NCBI GenBank assembly: GCA_027485365.1 | Contig: JAIXRD010000258.1 | Location: 1 to 38,757, forward strand | Direction of reading: 5' to 3' | Length of the DNA: 38,757 nucleotides | DNA from: Cryomorphaceae bacterium | GTDB lineage: Bacteria; Bacteroidota; Bacteroidia; Flavobacteriales_D; Crocinitomicaceae | In this document: piece after piece, positions 7,679 through 16,890 of the stretch | Position numbering within the stretch: position 1 is the first letter of the stretch | Layout of the letters: every line of letters begins with the position of its first letter | The notes under the pieces: model-generated | Seen by the model: only the letters and a program-made list of their open reading frames with translations | The model's database searches: none | What the model was told of the DNA's origin: nothing | Made by a program: the position numbers and the translations under genes

Positions 7679-8203
7679 ATGACAACTTGGAAAATTGACA
7701 ACATGCACAGTGAAGTAGGCTTCAAAGTGCGACACATGATGATTTCAAACGTATCTGGAAGTTTTGCTTCGTTTGATGCAACCTTAAATGCAGCGGATGA
7801 GAACTTAGCAGATGCATCCTTTGATTTTTCTGCAGCTATCGATAGTATTCAAACTGGCGTTGCGGATAGAGACGGTCACTTAAAGTCAGGAGATTTCTTT
7901 GATGCGGCTGCTTATCCAACCTTATCGTTTAAATCGACTGAAGTAATTCAACACGGTGGGGAGTGGAAAATTAACGGGGATATGACCATTAAAGGAGTTA
8001 CACATCCGCTTACCTTGACTGCAGAATTCGCAGGAATCGCAGTGGATCCTTACGGGCAAACTAAAGCAGGATTAACCATTACAGGTAAAATCAAACGTTC
8101 TGATTTTGGATTGACATGGTCTGCAGTAACTGAAGCTGGTAATGTTGTTCTTGGTGATGAAATCACCTTAATGAGTGAAGCACAGTTCGTAAAGCAAGCA
8201 TAA
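7679..8203 (+). CDS. YceI family protein
   Basis: A 174-residue YceI-family protein, a lipocalin-like barrel that binds isoprenoid or lipid chains in characterised members. Family hallmarks are the opening WKIDNMHSEVGFKVRHMMIS, the VADRDGHLKSGDFFDAAAYP segment (DxHLxSxDFFD type), LSFKST, and ITGKIKRSDFGLTW near the end. There is no signal peptide from this ATG, so it is predicted cytoplasmic, unlike the secreted E. coli protein. An in-frame upstream start at 7634 lies upstream of the promoter element and was rejected. The gene is monocistronic: own promoter, followed by a strong terminator. Confidence 0.93.
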   Translation: MTTWKIDNMHSEVGFKVRHMMISNVSGSFASFDATLNAADENLADASFDFSAAIDSIQTGVADRDGHLKSGDFFDAAAYPTLSFKSTEVIQHGGEWKINGDMTIKGVTHPLTLTAEFAGIAVDPYGQTKAGLTITGKIKRSDFGLTWSAVTEAGNVVLGDEITLMSEAQFVKQA

Positions 8204-8222
8204 GATAAAGTTTATCAAATTC

Positions 8223-8246
8223 AAAGGGCCTTCGGGCCCTTTTTTT
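8223..8246 (+). terminator. Rho-independent terminator after yceI-like gene
   Basis: Perfect 8-bp stem AAAGGGCC / GGCCCTTT with a TTCG tetraloop, followed by a seven-T tract. It overlaps the stop codon of the convergent ABC-F gene by two bases. On the minus strand the hairpin is followed by only three T, so it may work weakly in that direction. Confidence 0.93.
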
Positions 8247-10089
8247 ATGCCAATTCGGCCAATTCAATCCACCGATTCGTCTTGGTGTCTAGGTGTTCTA
8301 CAACCACTCCGATGCGTTGCCCCAAACTCATGAGGTCCTCATTAGATAAATCACCTTTGGACAAAGCAGCTGTTAGTTCTTCTTTTTCGGTTTCAAGTAA
8401 GGCAATGTCTTTTTCCAGTTGATTGAATTCAATTTGTTCCTTGTAACTCATTCGTTTCTTCTCGGAACTTTGTTTGTTTTCTTTCGGTTTTTCTACTTGA
8501 ACTTCAAGTGTTTTTGGTTTGCGTTGTTCCATCCGATAAGCGGAATAATTCCCTGTAATATCTGCAATCTTACCTTCTCCTTCAAACACGAATAAATGAT
8601 CTGTAATCTTATCCATGAAGTAGCGGTCATGCGAGATCACCACTAAACTTCCTTCAAACAGGGATAAATAACTTTCCAGCGCCGCCATGGAGAAAATATC
8701 CAAGTCATTGGTAGGTTCATCCAGCACCAAGAAATTGGGGTTTGCCATCAATACACGCAGTAACTTCAATCGACGTTTTTCACCACCACTCAATTTTGAG
8801 ACAAATTGATAATGCATATCTCTTGGGAAGAGAAAGCGCTCAAGTAAATGTGCGGCCGACAATTGCCTCCCTTTTTCTAAGGGGATGAATTCTGCGACTT
8901 CTTTTACAATGTCTATCACTTTGGCATCCGCCTTGAATTCAATAATATCTTGTGTGTAGTGACCAAAAAATATGGTGTCGCCCACCACGATTTTCCCGCC
9001 TTCGGGCGCTATCTCACCCAGAAGTAATTTGATGAAGGTGGTTTTTCCGGTACCGTTATTTCCAACGATTCCAAGCCGTTCTCTTCGCTGAAAGTTATAA
9101 GAGAATCCATCCAGAATTTTCTTTGAACCATAGGATTTCTTCACGTTATGGAATTCTACGATTTTCGTCCCTAAACGCTCCATTTTTATTCCAAGCTGTA
9201 ATTCTTCAGAACCTACTTTTCTTGAGGCGGCGTTCTTTACATCTAAAAAGGCGTCAATACGAGCTTTTTGTTTGGTCCCACGTGCTTTTGGTTGTCTTCT
9301 TATCCATTCTAGTTCCGTTCGGAACGTATTTTTAGCTTTCTCAATGCTGGATGCGAGTTGCTCTTGACGCTCTGCTTTTTTATAGAGGTAATAGGAGAAA
9401 TTCCCATTGTATTTATAAAGTGTCTTGTCTTCAAGTTCAAGTATTACATCACACACGGCTTCTAGAAAATATCGGTCGTGCGTAACCATGAATACCGTAG
9501 CTTTACTTGCCGATAGATAGGATTCAAGCCATTCGATCATGTCTAAATCCAAGTGATTGGTGGGCTCATCCAGTACCAAAAAGTCTGCCCCCGCAAGCAA
9601 TACTTTCGCTAAAGAGATTCGTTTTTTTTGTCCGCCGGAAAGGGTTTTAATTAGGGAATCAGCATCTAATTTTAAAATCCCTAGAATTCGTGAAATTTCC
9701 GCTTCTGTTCCCCAACCGTCAATGGCCGTTATTTCATTACTGAGTCGTTCAACTTCATCCGTATCTTCTGCCTCTAAAGCCTTATTGTAGGCAGAAAGTA
9801 AGCCATGACTTTCGTTGTAATTATCTGAAACAATATCCCAAACAGTCGACTCCGGGTTGTATTCATCCGTTTGATCCATCCACGCGATGCGTATTTCTTT
9901 TCGAAAAACTACCGTGCCGGAATCCGCCGATTCTTTGCCATACAAACAACGCAACAAGGTAGATTTTCCCGCTCCGTTTTTCGCAACAAGCGCCACCTTC
10001 TGACCTTGATCGATTCCAAAGGTAAGTTGTTCAAATAGGATACGTTCTCCAAACGATTTGGAGAGGTTTTCAACGGAGAGTACATTCAT
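8245..10089 (-). CDS. ABC-F ATPase, Uup-like
   Basis: A 614-residue cytosolic protein with two ABC ATPase domains and no membrane segments. Domain 1 has Walker A AKNGAGKST (residues 36-44), signature LSGGQKKR and Walker B LVLDEPTNHLD; domain 2 has GNNGTGKTT, LSGGEKRR and LVLDEPTNDLD. The interdomain linker ends in EWIRRQPKARGTKQKARI, and residues of about 530-614 form a charged coiled-coil tail, both typical of Uup-type ABC-F proteins, which act on ribosomes or on DNA branch structures. It is the last gene of a long minus-strand cluster, eleven bases after the DUF4293 gene. A different ABC-F subfamily remains possible. Confidence 0.92.
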   Translation of the reverse strand: MNVLSVENLSKSFGERILFEQLTFGIDQGQKVALVAKNGAGKSTLLRCLYGKESADSGTVVFRKEIRIAWMDQTDEYNPESTVWDIVSDNYNESHGLLSAYNKALEAEDTDEVERLSNEITAIDGWGTEAEISRILGILKLDADSLIKTLSGGQKKRISLAKVLLAGADFLVLDEPTNHLDLDMIEWLESYLSASKATVFMVTHDRYFLEAVCDVILELEDKTLYKYNGNFSYYLYKKAERQEQLASSIEKAKNTFRTELEWIRRQPKARGTKQKARIDAFLDVKNAASRKVGSEELQLGIKMERLGTKIVEFHNVKKSYGSKKILDGFSYNFQRRERLGIVGNNGTGKTTFIKLLLGEIAPEGGKIVVGDTIFFGHYTQDIIEFKADAKVIDIVKEVAEFIPLEKGRQLSAAHLLERFLFPRDMHYQFVSKLSGGEKRRLKLLRVLMANPNFLVLDEPTNDLDIFSMAALESYLSLFEGSLVVISHDRYFMDKITDHLFVFEGEGKIADITGNYSAYRMEQRKPKTLEVQVEKPKENKQSSEKKRMSYKEQIEFNQLEKDIALLETEKEELTAALSKGDLSNEDLMSLGQRIGVVVEHLDTKTNRWIELAELA

Positions 10090-10100
10090 GGTGTTTGTGC

Positions 10101-10586
10101 TTAACGCAAGCGATCGATCGAGTCAATTATTAGTTTGTCTCTTAGCACTCCCTTGTATCCAAAATATGTAAAAGGTAGTGTACAGGATAATAAGTAAAAA
10201 CCAAGCCGTACGGAATTGTTGCTGTCTGAAGGTGCATCAACGAATAGATAAGTACTCCAGATAACGAACAGCAATACAAGAAACGCGTTGAGCATAAGCG
10301 TCAGGCGAGCAAGACTAAGCTGACGATTGATTTTCTTGTACGACATCAGCGTGATAAAGAGTAAGAAAATCATGCCTATGGCAAGTAAGAATAAGGGAAT
10401 CATTTCACTTGAAACAAACTTCTCTTCGTTGTTAGTAATATAATAAGATGATCGTCCAAACAAATCAACAGTGCTAACTTCTTGTCCACCCTTTGCTTCA
10501 AATTTCAAGAAATTTAATCCAGCGAATAGTGATCCAAACAGCGACATGGAAATTAAAAAGTGAATAGAATAATTGCGTCCGAACAT
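10101..10586 (-). CDS. DUF4293 family membrane protein
   Basis: A 161-residue protein with four predicted transmembrane helices (about residues 9-26, 64-82, 93-113 and 128-145). The C-terminus, GVLRDKLIIDSIDRLR, has the invariant basic-acidic ending of DUF4293 proteins, which are found in Bacteroidota and have no known function. A periplasmic loop at residues 30-60 separates helices 1 and 2. It lies eleven bases after aroC and eleven before the ABC-F gene, so all three are probably co-transcribed. Confidence 0.85.
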   Translation of the reverse strand: MFGRNYSIHFLISMSLFGSLFAGLNFLKFEAKGGQEVSTVDLFGRSSYYITNNEEKFVSSEMIPLFLLAIGMIFLLFITLMSYKKINRQLSLARLTLMLNAFLVLLFVIWSTYLFVDAPSDSNNSVRLGFYLLSCTLPFTYFGYKGVLRDKLIIDSIDRLR

Positions 10587-10597
10587 AGCGTTATTTT

Positions 10598-11665
10598 CTA
10601 CAAAGATAAGCGCTTATTTAATAAATAGGCATCAAGAATTACCAAGGCAGCCATAGCGTTCACAATTGGAACCGCCCGAGGCACCACACATACGTCGTGC
10701 CGACCACGAGGAGCAAGTGTAATTTGTTCACCAGCAGCGTTCATGGTTGTTTGATCTTGCATAATGGTGGCAACCGGCTTAAAGGCCACTCTGTATGCGA
10801 TGGGCATTCCATTAGATAGTCCACCTTGGATGCCTCCGGAGTAATTAGTTGCTGTATTAAATCCCTCCGTAAAGGCATCGTTATGCGCACTTCCCTTCAT
10901 GCTAATCGCTTCAAATCCGCTTCCAAATTCAACACCTTTTACCGCATTGATTGAAAGCATGGCTTTACCCAGTTCCGCATGCAATTTATCGAATACTGGT
11001 TCTCCTAATCCAGCAGGTACGCCCTGAATAATTCCTCGAATCGCTCCGCCCAAGGTATCTCCTTCTACTTTAGTTTCTTCGATTAAGGCAATCATTTCGT
11101 TGGATGCGGTTTGATCCGGACAACGAACTAAGGATTGATCAATATGAGCTATACTAAAAAAGTCTGTTGAATTAAACCGACAACTTCCAATTTGATCCAC
11201 ATAGGTTGAGAACGTTATTCCTACATGTGCCAATAGTTGTTCTGCAATGGCCCCTGCTACTACTCGACATACCGTTTCTCTAGCGCTTGATCTTCCACCT
11301 CCGCGTGGATCACGGATACCATATTTCTTGTCGTAGGTAAAATCAGCGTGAGATGGCCGATATGCGGTGTTTAGTTGTTCGTAATCTTCCGGGCGTTGGT
11401 CATGATTTCGAAGGATGAATCCAATGGGTGTACCGGTAGTTTTCCCTTTGTAAATACCCGACAGAAATTCAACTTCATCGTGTTCATTTCGCGGTGATAC
11501 AAGTGCCGATTGACCAGGCCTCCGTCGATTTAATACGGCTTGTATTTGTTCGAAATCCAAGGTAACGTTCGGTGGGCATCCCTGAATAATTCCGCCCAAC
11601 GCAGCACCATGTGATTCACCAAAGGTGGTTAATTGAAATAGCTTTCCGAAGGTTGACCCTGACAT
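10598..11665 (-). CDS. aroC: Chorismate synthase
   Basis: A 355-residue chorismate synthase, which converts 5-enolpyruvylshikimate-3-phosphate to chorismate using reduced FMN, the last shared step of aromatic amino-acid synthesis. The signatures are GKLFQLTTFGESHGAALGG at the N-terminus, NRRRPGQS, the YRPSHADFTYDKKYG block, DPRGGGRSSARET and the C-terminal RGRHDVCVVPRAVPI. Length is normal for the bacterial monofunctional-type enzyme. It is nine bases downstream of queG. No other shikimate-pathway gene is in the window. Confidence 0.97.
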   Translation of the reverse strand: MSGSTFGKLFQLTTFGESHGAALGGIIQGCPPNVTLDFEQIQAVLNRRRPGQSALVSPRNEHDEVEFLSGIYKGKTTGTPIGFILRNHDQRPEDYEQLNTAYRPSHADFTYDKKYGIRDPRGGGRSSARETVCRVVAGAIAEQLLAHVGITFSTYVDQIGSCRFNSTDFFSIAHIDQSLVRCPDQTASNEMIALIEETKVEGDTLGGAIRGIIQGVPAGLGEPVFDKLHAELGKAMLSINAVKGVEFGSGFEAISMKGSAHNDAFTEGFNTATNYSGGIQGGLSNGMPIAYRVAFKPVATIMQDQTTMNAAGEQITLAPRGRHDVCVVPRAVPIVNAMAALVILDAYLLNKRLSL

Positions 11666-11674
11666 GGCTCAAAG

Positions 11675-12610
11675 TTACGGCTTTTCAATGGGTTTCAAAA
11701 AATTGATGTTTCGTTTCAATCCCTGAAACCCAGTACGTTTGATTGCACTGTTTTTAAATAGGATTTCAAAATGATCGGAGGTTAAAGCCTGCCAATCGTT
11801 CGTGTTGAGGTTTAAAAGTTCGAAATCGGGATTGAACCGTTTTTCCTGGTGTGCTTTTGAAAAGCGATTCCACGGACAAACATCTTGACAAATGTCACAA
11901 CCAAACATCCAATTTTCCATAAATTCATTGAATTGCTGTGGGATGATTTGATCTTTTAGTTCGATGGTCAAATAGGAAATACAGCGGGACGCATCGATTT
12001 GATAGGGGGTAGCTAATGCGTTGGTTGGACAAGCATCTAAGCATTTCGAACACGTACCGCAATAGTCGCGCATGGGAGGGTCTTGGGTGAAGGATAAATC
12101 TGAAATAATCTCCGCGATAAAAAAGAAACTTCCTTCTTTTGGATGAATCAAATTGGTGTTTTTTCCAAGCCAACCCAAGCCTGCTTTTTTTGCCCAGGCC
12201 TTGTCCATCACAGGTGCTGAATCCACAAAAACCCTACCTTGGATATCACCGATTTCTTCTTTCATCGATTCAACAAGCAATTTTAATTTGTCTTTTATTA
12301 CCAGATGATAATCTTCCCCATAGGCATATTTTGAGATTTTTGGGGCGTTTTCCGTTTGCGATTCGGAGGGATAATAATTCAGCAGCAAGGAGATTACGCT
12401 ATTTGATCCTTCTACTAACTTGGTGGGGTCTAAGCGCTTATCGAAATGATTTTCCATGTAAGTCATCTTTCCATGCAGGCCGTCCCGTAGCCAACGCTCT
12501 AATTTTGGTGCTTCGTCGGCTAAGAAACCCGCCGTTGAAAAACCACAATAAAAAAATCCGAGCTCGTTTGCTTTTTGTTTAATGAACGATTTGTATCGAT
12601 CGGCATTCAT
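11675..12610 (-). CDS. queG: Epoxyqueuosine reductase
   Basis: A 311-residue QueG, the cobalamin and iron-sulfur enzyme that reduces epoxyqueuosine to queuosine in the wobble position of tRNAs with GUN anticodons. The two [4Fe-4S] cluster motifs are CGTCSKCLDAC (C184, C187, C190, C194) and CDICQDVCP (C238, C241, C245, with C210 completing the sets). The active-site block VFVDSAPVMDKAWAKKAGLG and WLGKNTNLI are intact. The form lacks the C-terminal HEAT repeats seen in longer homologues. It starts two bases after the ruvB stop. Confidence 0.96.
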   Translation of the reverse strand: MNADRYKSFIKQKANELGFFYCGFSTAGFLADEAPKLERWLRDGLHGKMTYMENHFDKRLDPTKLVEGSNSVISLLLNYYPSESQTENAPKISKYAYGEDYHLVIKDKLKLLVESMKEEIGDIQGRVFVDSAPVMDKAWAKKAGLGWLGKNTNLIHPKEGSFFFIAEIISDLSFTQDPPMRDYCGTCSKCLDACPTNALATPYQIDASRCISYLTIELKDQIIPQQFNEFMENWMFGCDICQDVCPWNRFSKAHQEKRFNPDFELLNLNTNDWQALTSDHFEILFKNSAIKRTGFQGLKRNINFLKPIEKP

Positions 12611-12612
12611 GC

Positions 12613-13632
12613 TTAGAATAATCCACCTTGAAAATACCCCATATCTCGTCCGAGGTGTTTGTATGTTTTCTCCGTAACTTTTCTACCGCGTGGGGTACGC
12701 ATTAGGAATCCTTCTTGGATAAGAAAGGGTTCATATACCTCTTCCAAGGTTCCTGCGTTTTCACCAATTGCTGTTGCTATCGTTGATAATCCAACGGGAC
12801 CTCCACTGAATTTATCCATGATGACTTTAAGTATCCGAATATCCATTTCATCGAGGCCGTTTTCGTCTACATTCAATGCTTTTAATGCAATTTCCGTAAT
12901 GGCATCGTCGATGGTTCCAGTTCCTTTAATTTGTGCAAAATCACGAACTCTTCGCAACAAAGCATTTGCGATACGCGGGGTTCCACGACTTCTACTGGCG
13001 ATCATATACGCTGCAGTTTCATCGATGGGAATATTCAATAAGCTCGAAGAACGTTCTACAATGTGTGTAAGTGTTTGTGCGTCATAATATTCAAGCCGTG
13101 AATTGATTCCAAAGCGTGCGCGTAAGGGCGAGGTAAGTAATCCTGAGCGTGTGGTTGCCCCGATTAATGTAAAGGGGTTTAAGGTGATTTGAATGGTTCG
13201 CGCATTAGGCCCGGAATCCAATAAGATATCTATCACATAGTCCTCCATTGCCGAATACAGGTATTCCTCCACAACCGGACTTAAGCGATGTATTTCATCA
13301 ATGAACAGAACATCTCCTTCGCTAAGATTGGTTAACAGGCCGGCTAAATCCCCCGGTTTATCCAATACGGGTCCGCTCGTCACTTTAAAGCCAACGCCCA
13401 TTTCGTTGGCAATGATGTTGGCTAGGGTCGTTTTCCCTAAGCCCGGAGGACCGTGTAATAAGACGTGATCAAGGGGTTCGTTTCTAAGTTTAGCGGCTTT
13501 AACAAATACATGGAGATTCTCAACCACGGCGGGTTGTCCAGCAAAATCAGCAAGGGTTTTAGGCCGTAAGACCTTATCGTAATCTTGCTCTTGGTTTTCT
13601 GCTTGCTCTCTATAATCAAATGAATCTTCCAA
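12613..13632 (-). CDS. ruvB: Holliday junction helicase subunit RuvB
   Basis: A 339-residue RuvB, the hexameric AAA+ motor that drives branch migration of Holliday junctions with RuvA. Walker A is GPPGLGKTT (61-69), Walker B is FIDEIHRL, sensor and arginine-finger region ATTRSGLLTSPLRARFG, and the C-terminal winged helix includes EPFLIQEGFLMRTPRGR. The indicated start is TTG; no in-frame ATG exists between it and the stop of the upstream HAD gene, although the frame stays open upstream, so the true start is uncertain. ruvA and ruvC are not in the window. It begins 47 bases after the HAD gene. Confidence 0.96.
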   Translation of the reverse strand: MEDSFDYREQAENQEQDYDKVLRPKTLADFAGQPAVVENLHVFVKAAKLRNEPLDHVLLHGPPGLGKTTLANIIANEMGVGFKVTSGPVLDKPGDLAGLLTNLSEGDVLFIDEIHRLSPVVEEYLYSAMEDYVIDILLDSGPNARTIQITLNPFTLIGATTRSGLLTSPLRARFGINSRLEYYDAQTLTHIVERSSSLLNIPIDETAAYMIASRSRGTPRIANALLRRVRDFAQIKGTGTIDDAITEIALKALNVDENGLDEMDIRILKVIMDKFSGGPVGLSTIATAIGENAGTLEEVYEPFLIQEGFLMRTPRGRKVTEKTYKHLGRDMGYFQGGLF

Positions 13633-13679
13633 AGGATATGCTTTAACTACAAAATTACCATTCCATTTGAATTGTAGCC

Positions 13680-14351
13680 CTAACTCTTTACACGAAAATC
13701 AGATAGAAAATCACCCATGTTATCAAAGTGATAATCCGCTACGATTAATTTAGGATTTGGGACATGGGTTTTTTCAGGAATACACACAACGCTCATCATT
13801 GCCGCCTTTCCAGAAATCACACCGTTCAAGGAGTCCTCGATTACAAGGCACTTGTTTGGTTTTACGGCAAGAGACTCAGCTGTTTTAAGGTACACATCCG
13901 GATGCGGTTTTCCATACCGTTCAAACTCTGCAGAATGCACGGCGTCAAAATAAGGAGCAATGTTTAGGTATTTGAGCACGGCATCAATTAAACGTTGGGG
14001 TGATGAAGTTGCTAATCCGATTTTTATATCCGTTTTACTCAGGTAATCAAGGGTATCAATAACACCGGGTAAGGGATATGGGTTTTCTGAGATTAAAACT
14101 ACCATTCGATCTAGGATTTGATTTACCACCGAATGCGTGTCATCAATCCCCCATTGGTCCTCATGATTCCAGTATTCAACCACTTGGTCAATTCGCAATC
14201 CTACGGTTCGTTGAAAATCATGTGCGGTTAAGGTGCTCCCTAAGGAGGAAAACACTTCAAACATTGCGATTTTCCACAGCGGTTCGGAATCAATGAGTAC
14301 GCCGTCCATATCAAAAATGACCGCGTCAAAATGTACTTGATTAACACGCAT
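13680..14351 (-). CDS. HAD-superfamily phosphatase (HxpB/YniC-like)
   Basis: A 223-residue HAD hydrolase with a helical cap, of the beta-phosphoglucomutase/sugar-phosphatase type. Motif I is FDMDGVLIDSEPLW (nucleophile D14, acid D16), motif II ATSSP, motif III lysine in YGKPHPDVYL, and motif IV VIEDSLNGVISG. The closest recognisable relatives are 2-deoxyglucose-6-phosphate/hexitol phosphatases; the substrate cannot be read from sequence. Its ATG shares one base with the stop of the CorC-type gene (TAATG), which indicates translational coupling. Confidence 0.9.
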   Translation of the reverse strand: MRVNQVHFDAVIFDMDGVLIDSEPLWKIAMFEVFSSLGSTLTAHDFQRTVGLRIDQVVEYWNHEDQWGIDDTHSVVNQILDRMVVLISENPYPLPGVIDTLDYLSKTDIKIGLATSSPQRLIDAVLKYLNIAPYFDAVHSAEFERYGKPHPDVYLKTAESLAVKPNKCLVIEDSLNGVISGKAAMMSVVCIPEKTHVPNPKLIVADYHFDNMGDFLSDFRVKS

Positions 14352-15616
14352 TATCGAATAAATAAGCGTACTTTTTCGATTCTTCGTTCACTAACTTCCT
14401 CAATCACCAAGCGAATATCGTTGTTGAGGTCCAGGGTGGTGTCTTTTTCAGGAATTCGTTCGAGGCGATAGGTGATGAGACCACCGAGTGTGTCGTATTC
14501 TTCTGATTCAGGAAGAGTAATTGGATAATGCTCGTTGATATAATCGATTTCTACACGAGCTGAAAAAATGAATTCTGAATCTGAAACTTTTTCTTCTAAC
14601 CAATCTTCTTTGTCGTGTTCATCTTCGATGTCACCGAAAATTTCTTCGATTACATCTTCTATGGTAATGATTCCTGCGGTTCCCCCATATTCGTCATTTA
14701 CAACAGCAATATTTCCGGTTTGTTTTGAAAAGGTTTCCAATAATTCTCTTCCTGAGAGCACACCCGGAACAAATCCAATGGGTTTTAAAATTTGCGTTAT
14801 CGATGTAGGATTGCTAAAGAAATCGAAAGAATGTACATATCCAATGATGTTGTCAATGGAGTTTCTATAAATAACAATTTTAGACAAGCCTTTTTGTTGG
14901 AAAAGTGCAAGAGTAGACTCCATCGGTTCACTCACTTCAACTGCAATGATTTCAGTGCGAGGAATCATGCAATCTCTAGCCTTCACGTGATTAAATTCTA
15001 AAGCATTTTGTAAAATGGTCATTTCATGCTTTAATTCTTGTTCCGGCGCAATGCGGGCATTTAGGTCCTCTACATAATGTTCTAAATCGACTTTCGAGAA
15101 TACTTTTTCAGACGATTTCATTTTAGAACCCGTAGCCTTTAATAAGAGTAAACTTAAAAATAGGATGAATTGGGTTGGTAAGTATAGAATAGTATAAACA
15201 ATCAGTAAGGGGTAGGTTCCAATGTTTAAGAAGCGGTTTGGATTTATTGATGCAATGGCTTTTGGGAAAAACTCTGCTCCAATCAATACAAGTAGGGTAG
15301 AAAGGATGGTTTGAATAATCAAGATTAATACCTCATTTTCTATACCCCAAATGTGATTAGATTCTCCAATCAATAATTTTCCAAAGGTGATTCCATATAC
15401 AACCAAAGAGATGTTGTTCCCGAGTAACATCATGGCAATCATGGTGGATTGATTGCGGTAAAATATAGCATTAACTCGTCCCCTAAGGCTTCCACGAGTT
15501 CGTTCTACTTCAATACGCAATCTATTTGAAGACAAATACGCCTGTTCCATGCCAGAAAAAAACGCGGAACCGATTAAGGATAAAATAAAGAGAATGATGT
15601 AAAGCTGTTCACCCAT
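14351..15616 (-). CDS. CNNM/CorC (HlyC) family membrane protein with CBS domains
   Basis: A 421-residue protein: DUF21/CNNM membrane domain (about residues 1-165, hydrophobic segments near 5-22, 60-80, 97-117 and 130-155), a tandem CBS pair (about 205-325, with ARDCMIPRTEIIAVE and NDEYGGTAGIITIEDVIEEIFGDI) and a C-terminal CorC_HlyC domain (EYDTLGGLITYRLERIPEKD). Such proteins are linked to magnesium or other divalent cation efflux. Flavobacterial GldE is a paralogue of this family, but gldD is not adjacent, so that name is not assigned. Both ends overlap neighbours by one base. Confidence 0.9.
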   Translation of the reverse strand: MGEQLYIILFILSLIGSAFFSGMEQAYLSSNRLRIEVERTRGSLRGRVNAIFYRNQSTMIAMMLLGNNISLVVYGITFGKLLIGESNHIWGIENEVLILIIQTILSTLLVLIGAEFFPKAIASINPNRFLNIGTYPLLIVYTILYLPTQFILFLSLLLLKATGSKMKSSEKVFSKVDLEHYVEDLNARIAPEQELKHEMTILQNALEFNHVKARDCMIPRTEIIAVEVSEPMESTLALFQQKGLSKIVIYRNSIDNIIGYVHSFDFFSNPTSITQILKPIGFVPGVLSGRELLETFSKQTGNIAVVNDEYGGTAGIITIEDVIEEIFGDIEDEHDKEDWLEEKVSDSEFIFSARVEIDYINEHYPITLPESEEYDTLGGLITYRLERIPEKDTTLDLNNDIRLVIEEVSERRIEKVRLFIR

Positions 15617-16890
15617 TAGATTACGTCTTTTCCAATATCACGTCGAAAATACGCATTTTCAAAAGATATTTTTGAAATTCCCGCATAGGAGCGGTCTAAT
15701 GCTTGTTCAAGGGTTTTTCCAAAAGAAGTAACCGCTAATACCCTTCCTCCATTGGTAATTACTTGAGGACCGTCAGAGGTTGTTCCTGCATGAAATACTA
15801 AGGCGTCTGTAACGGAATTTAATCCGTAAATTATTTTACCCTTTTCATAAGCAGCAGGATACCCCCCAGAAACCATCATCACAGTAGAAGCGCAATGCTC
15901 AGAAAATTGTACATCTCGTTCCGATAGGGTTTTGGTGGCTACGCCCTCAAATAAATCTAAGAGGTCTGATTTTATGCGAGGAATTACAACTTCTGTTTCA
16001 GGGTCACCCATACGGCAATTATATTCAATCACGTAGGGATCTCCTTTCACATTGATTAATCCAAAAAAGATAAATCCGCGATAATCAATCTGCTCTTTTT
16101 TAATTCCTTTAACCGTTGGTATAATGACTTGATTAAGCACTTTATCCATAAAGCCAGCATCCGCAAATGGAACCGGAGAAACAGCGCCCATTCCCCCTGT
16201 GTTCTCCCCTTGGTCTTGTTCTCCAATGCGCTTGTAATCTTTGGCTTCAGGCAATAATTTAAAGGAGATTCCATCGGTAACCACAAAAACTGAAAGTTCA
16301 ATGCCTTTTAAAAATTGTTCAATCACCACTTTTTGTCCCGCACTGCCGAATTTTTCATCCAAAAGGATTTGCGTGAGTTCATCCTCAGCAGTTTTTAAGT
16401 CCTCAATTATTAACACACCTTTGCCTGCGGCGAGCCCGTCTGCTTTCAAGACGTATGGCGCTTTCATGTTTCGTAGAAATTCTATGCCTTCCCGCAGGGT
16501 TTGAAGTGTAAATGAACCATATTTCGCGGTTGGTATTTTATGACGCTGCATAAACTCTTTAGCAAAGGTCTTACTGCCTTCCAAGGCAGCACCTGCTTGC
16601 GTAGGACCAATCAGCGCAACTGAAGAAAGAGAGGGGTCTTTTTTGAAGAAATCTGCAATTCCCATAACCAAGGGTTCTTCAGGGCCAACGATAACCATTT
16701 CAATTTTATGGTCAATTACAAAGGATTTGACTGCGTCAAAATCTAATACATTTAAATCTACGTTCTTCCCGTATTGCTTGGTTCCCGCATTTCCTGGGGC
16801 AATAAAAAGTGACTCCAACATGGAGCTCTGAGCGATTTTCCATGACAAGGCAGATTCTCTACCTCCTGAACCAATTAATAATACCCTCAT
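15616..16890 (-). CDS. purD: Phosphoribosylamine-glycine ligase
   Basis: A 424-residue PurD (GARS), which joins glycine to 5-phosphoribosylamine with ATP, the second step of de novo purine synthesis. The family motifs are LLIGSGGRESALSWKI, GPEEPLVMGIADFF, the ATP-grasp sequence LKADGLAAGKGVLI, and EYNCRMGDPETEVV near residue 295. Length matches single-domain bacterial PurD. The start overlaps the purQ stop by four bases (ATGA), so it is coupled with the purine gene upstream. Confidence 0.97.
   Translation of the reverse strand: MRVLLIGSGGRESALSWKIAQSSMLESLFIAPGNAGTKQYGKNVDLNVLDFDAVKSFVIDHKIEMVIVGPEEPLVMGIADFFKKDPSLSSVALIGPTQAGAALEGSKTFAKEFMQRHKIPTAKYGSFTLQTLREGIEFLRNMKAPYVLKADGLAAGKGVLIIEDLKTAEDELTQILLDEKFGSAGQKVVIEQFLKGIELSVFVVTDGISFKLLPEAKDYKRIGEQDQGENTGGMGAVSPVPFADAGFMDKVLNQVIIPTVKGIKKEQIDYRGFIFFGLINVKGDPYVIEYNCRMGDPETEVVIPRIKSDLLDLFEGVATKTLSERDVQFSEHCASTVMMVSGGYPAAYEKGKIIYGLNSVTDALVFHAGTTSDGPQVITNGGRVLAVTSFGKTLEQALDRSYAGISKISFENAYFRRDIGKDVI

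Noticed and set aside
12139..12582. Open frame of 147 codons antisense to queG
   Set aside because: queG is intact with all iron-sulfur ligands; the opposite frame gives a low-complexity, histidine- and leucine-rich peptide with no motif.
14351..15616. Assignment of the CNNM/CBS protein as gliding protein GldE
   Set aside because: Domain order agrees, but gldD is not adjacent and the neighbours are purine and phosphatase genes, so the general CorC/HlyC call is safer.
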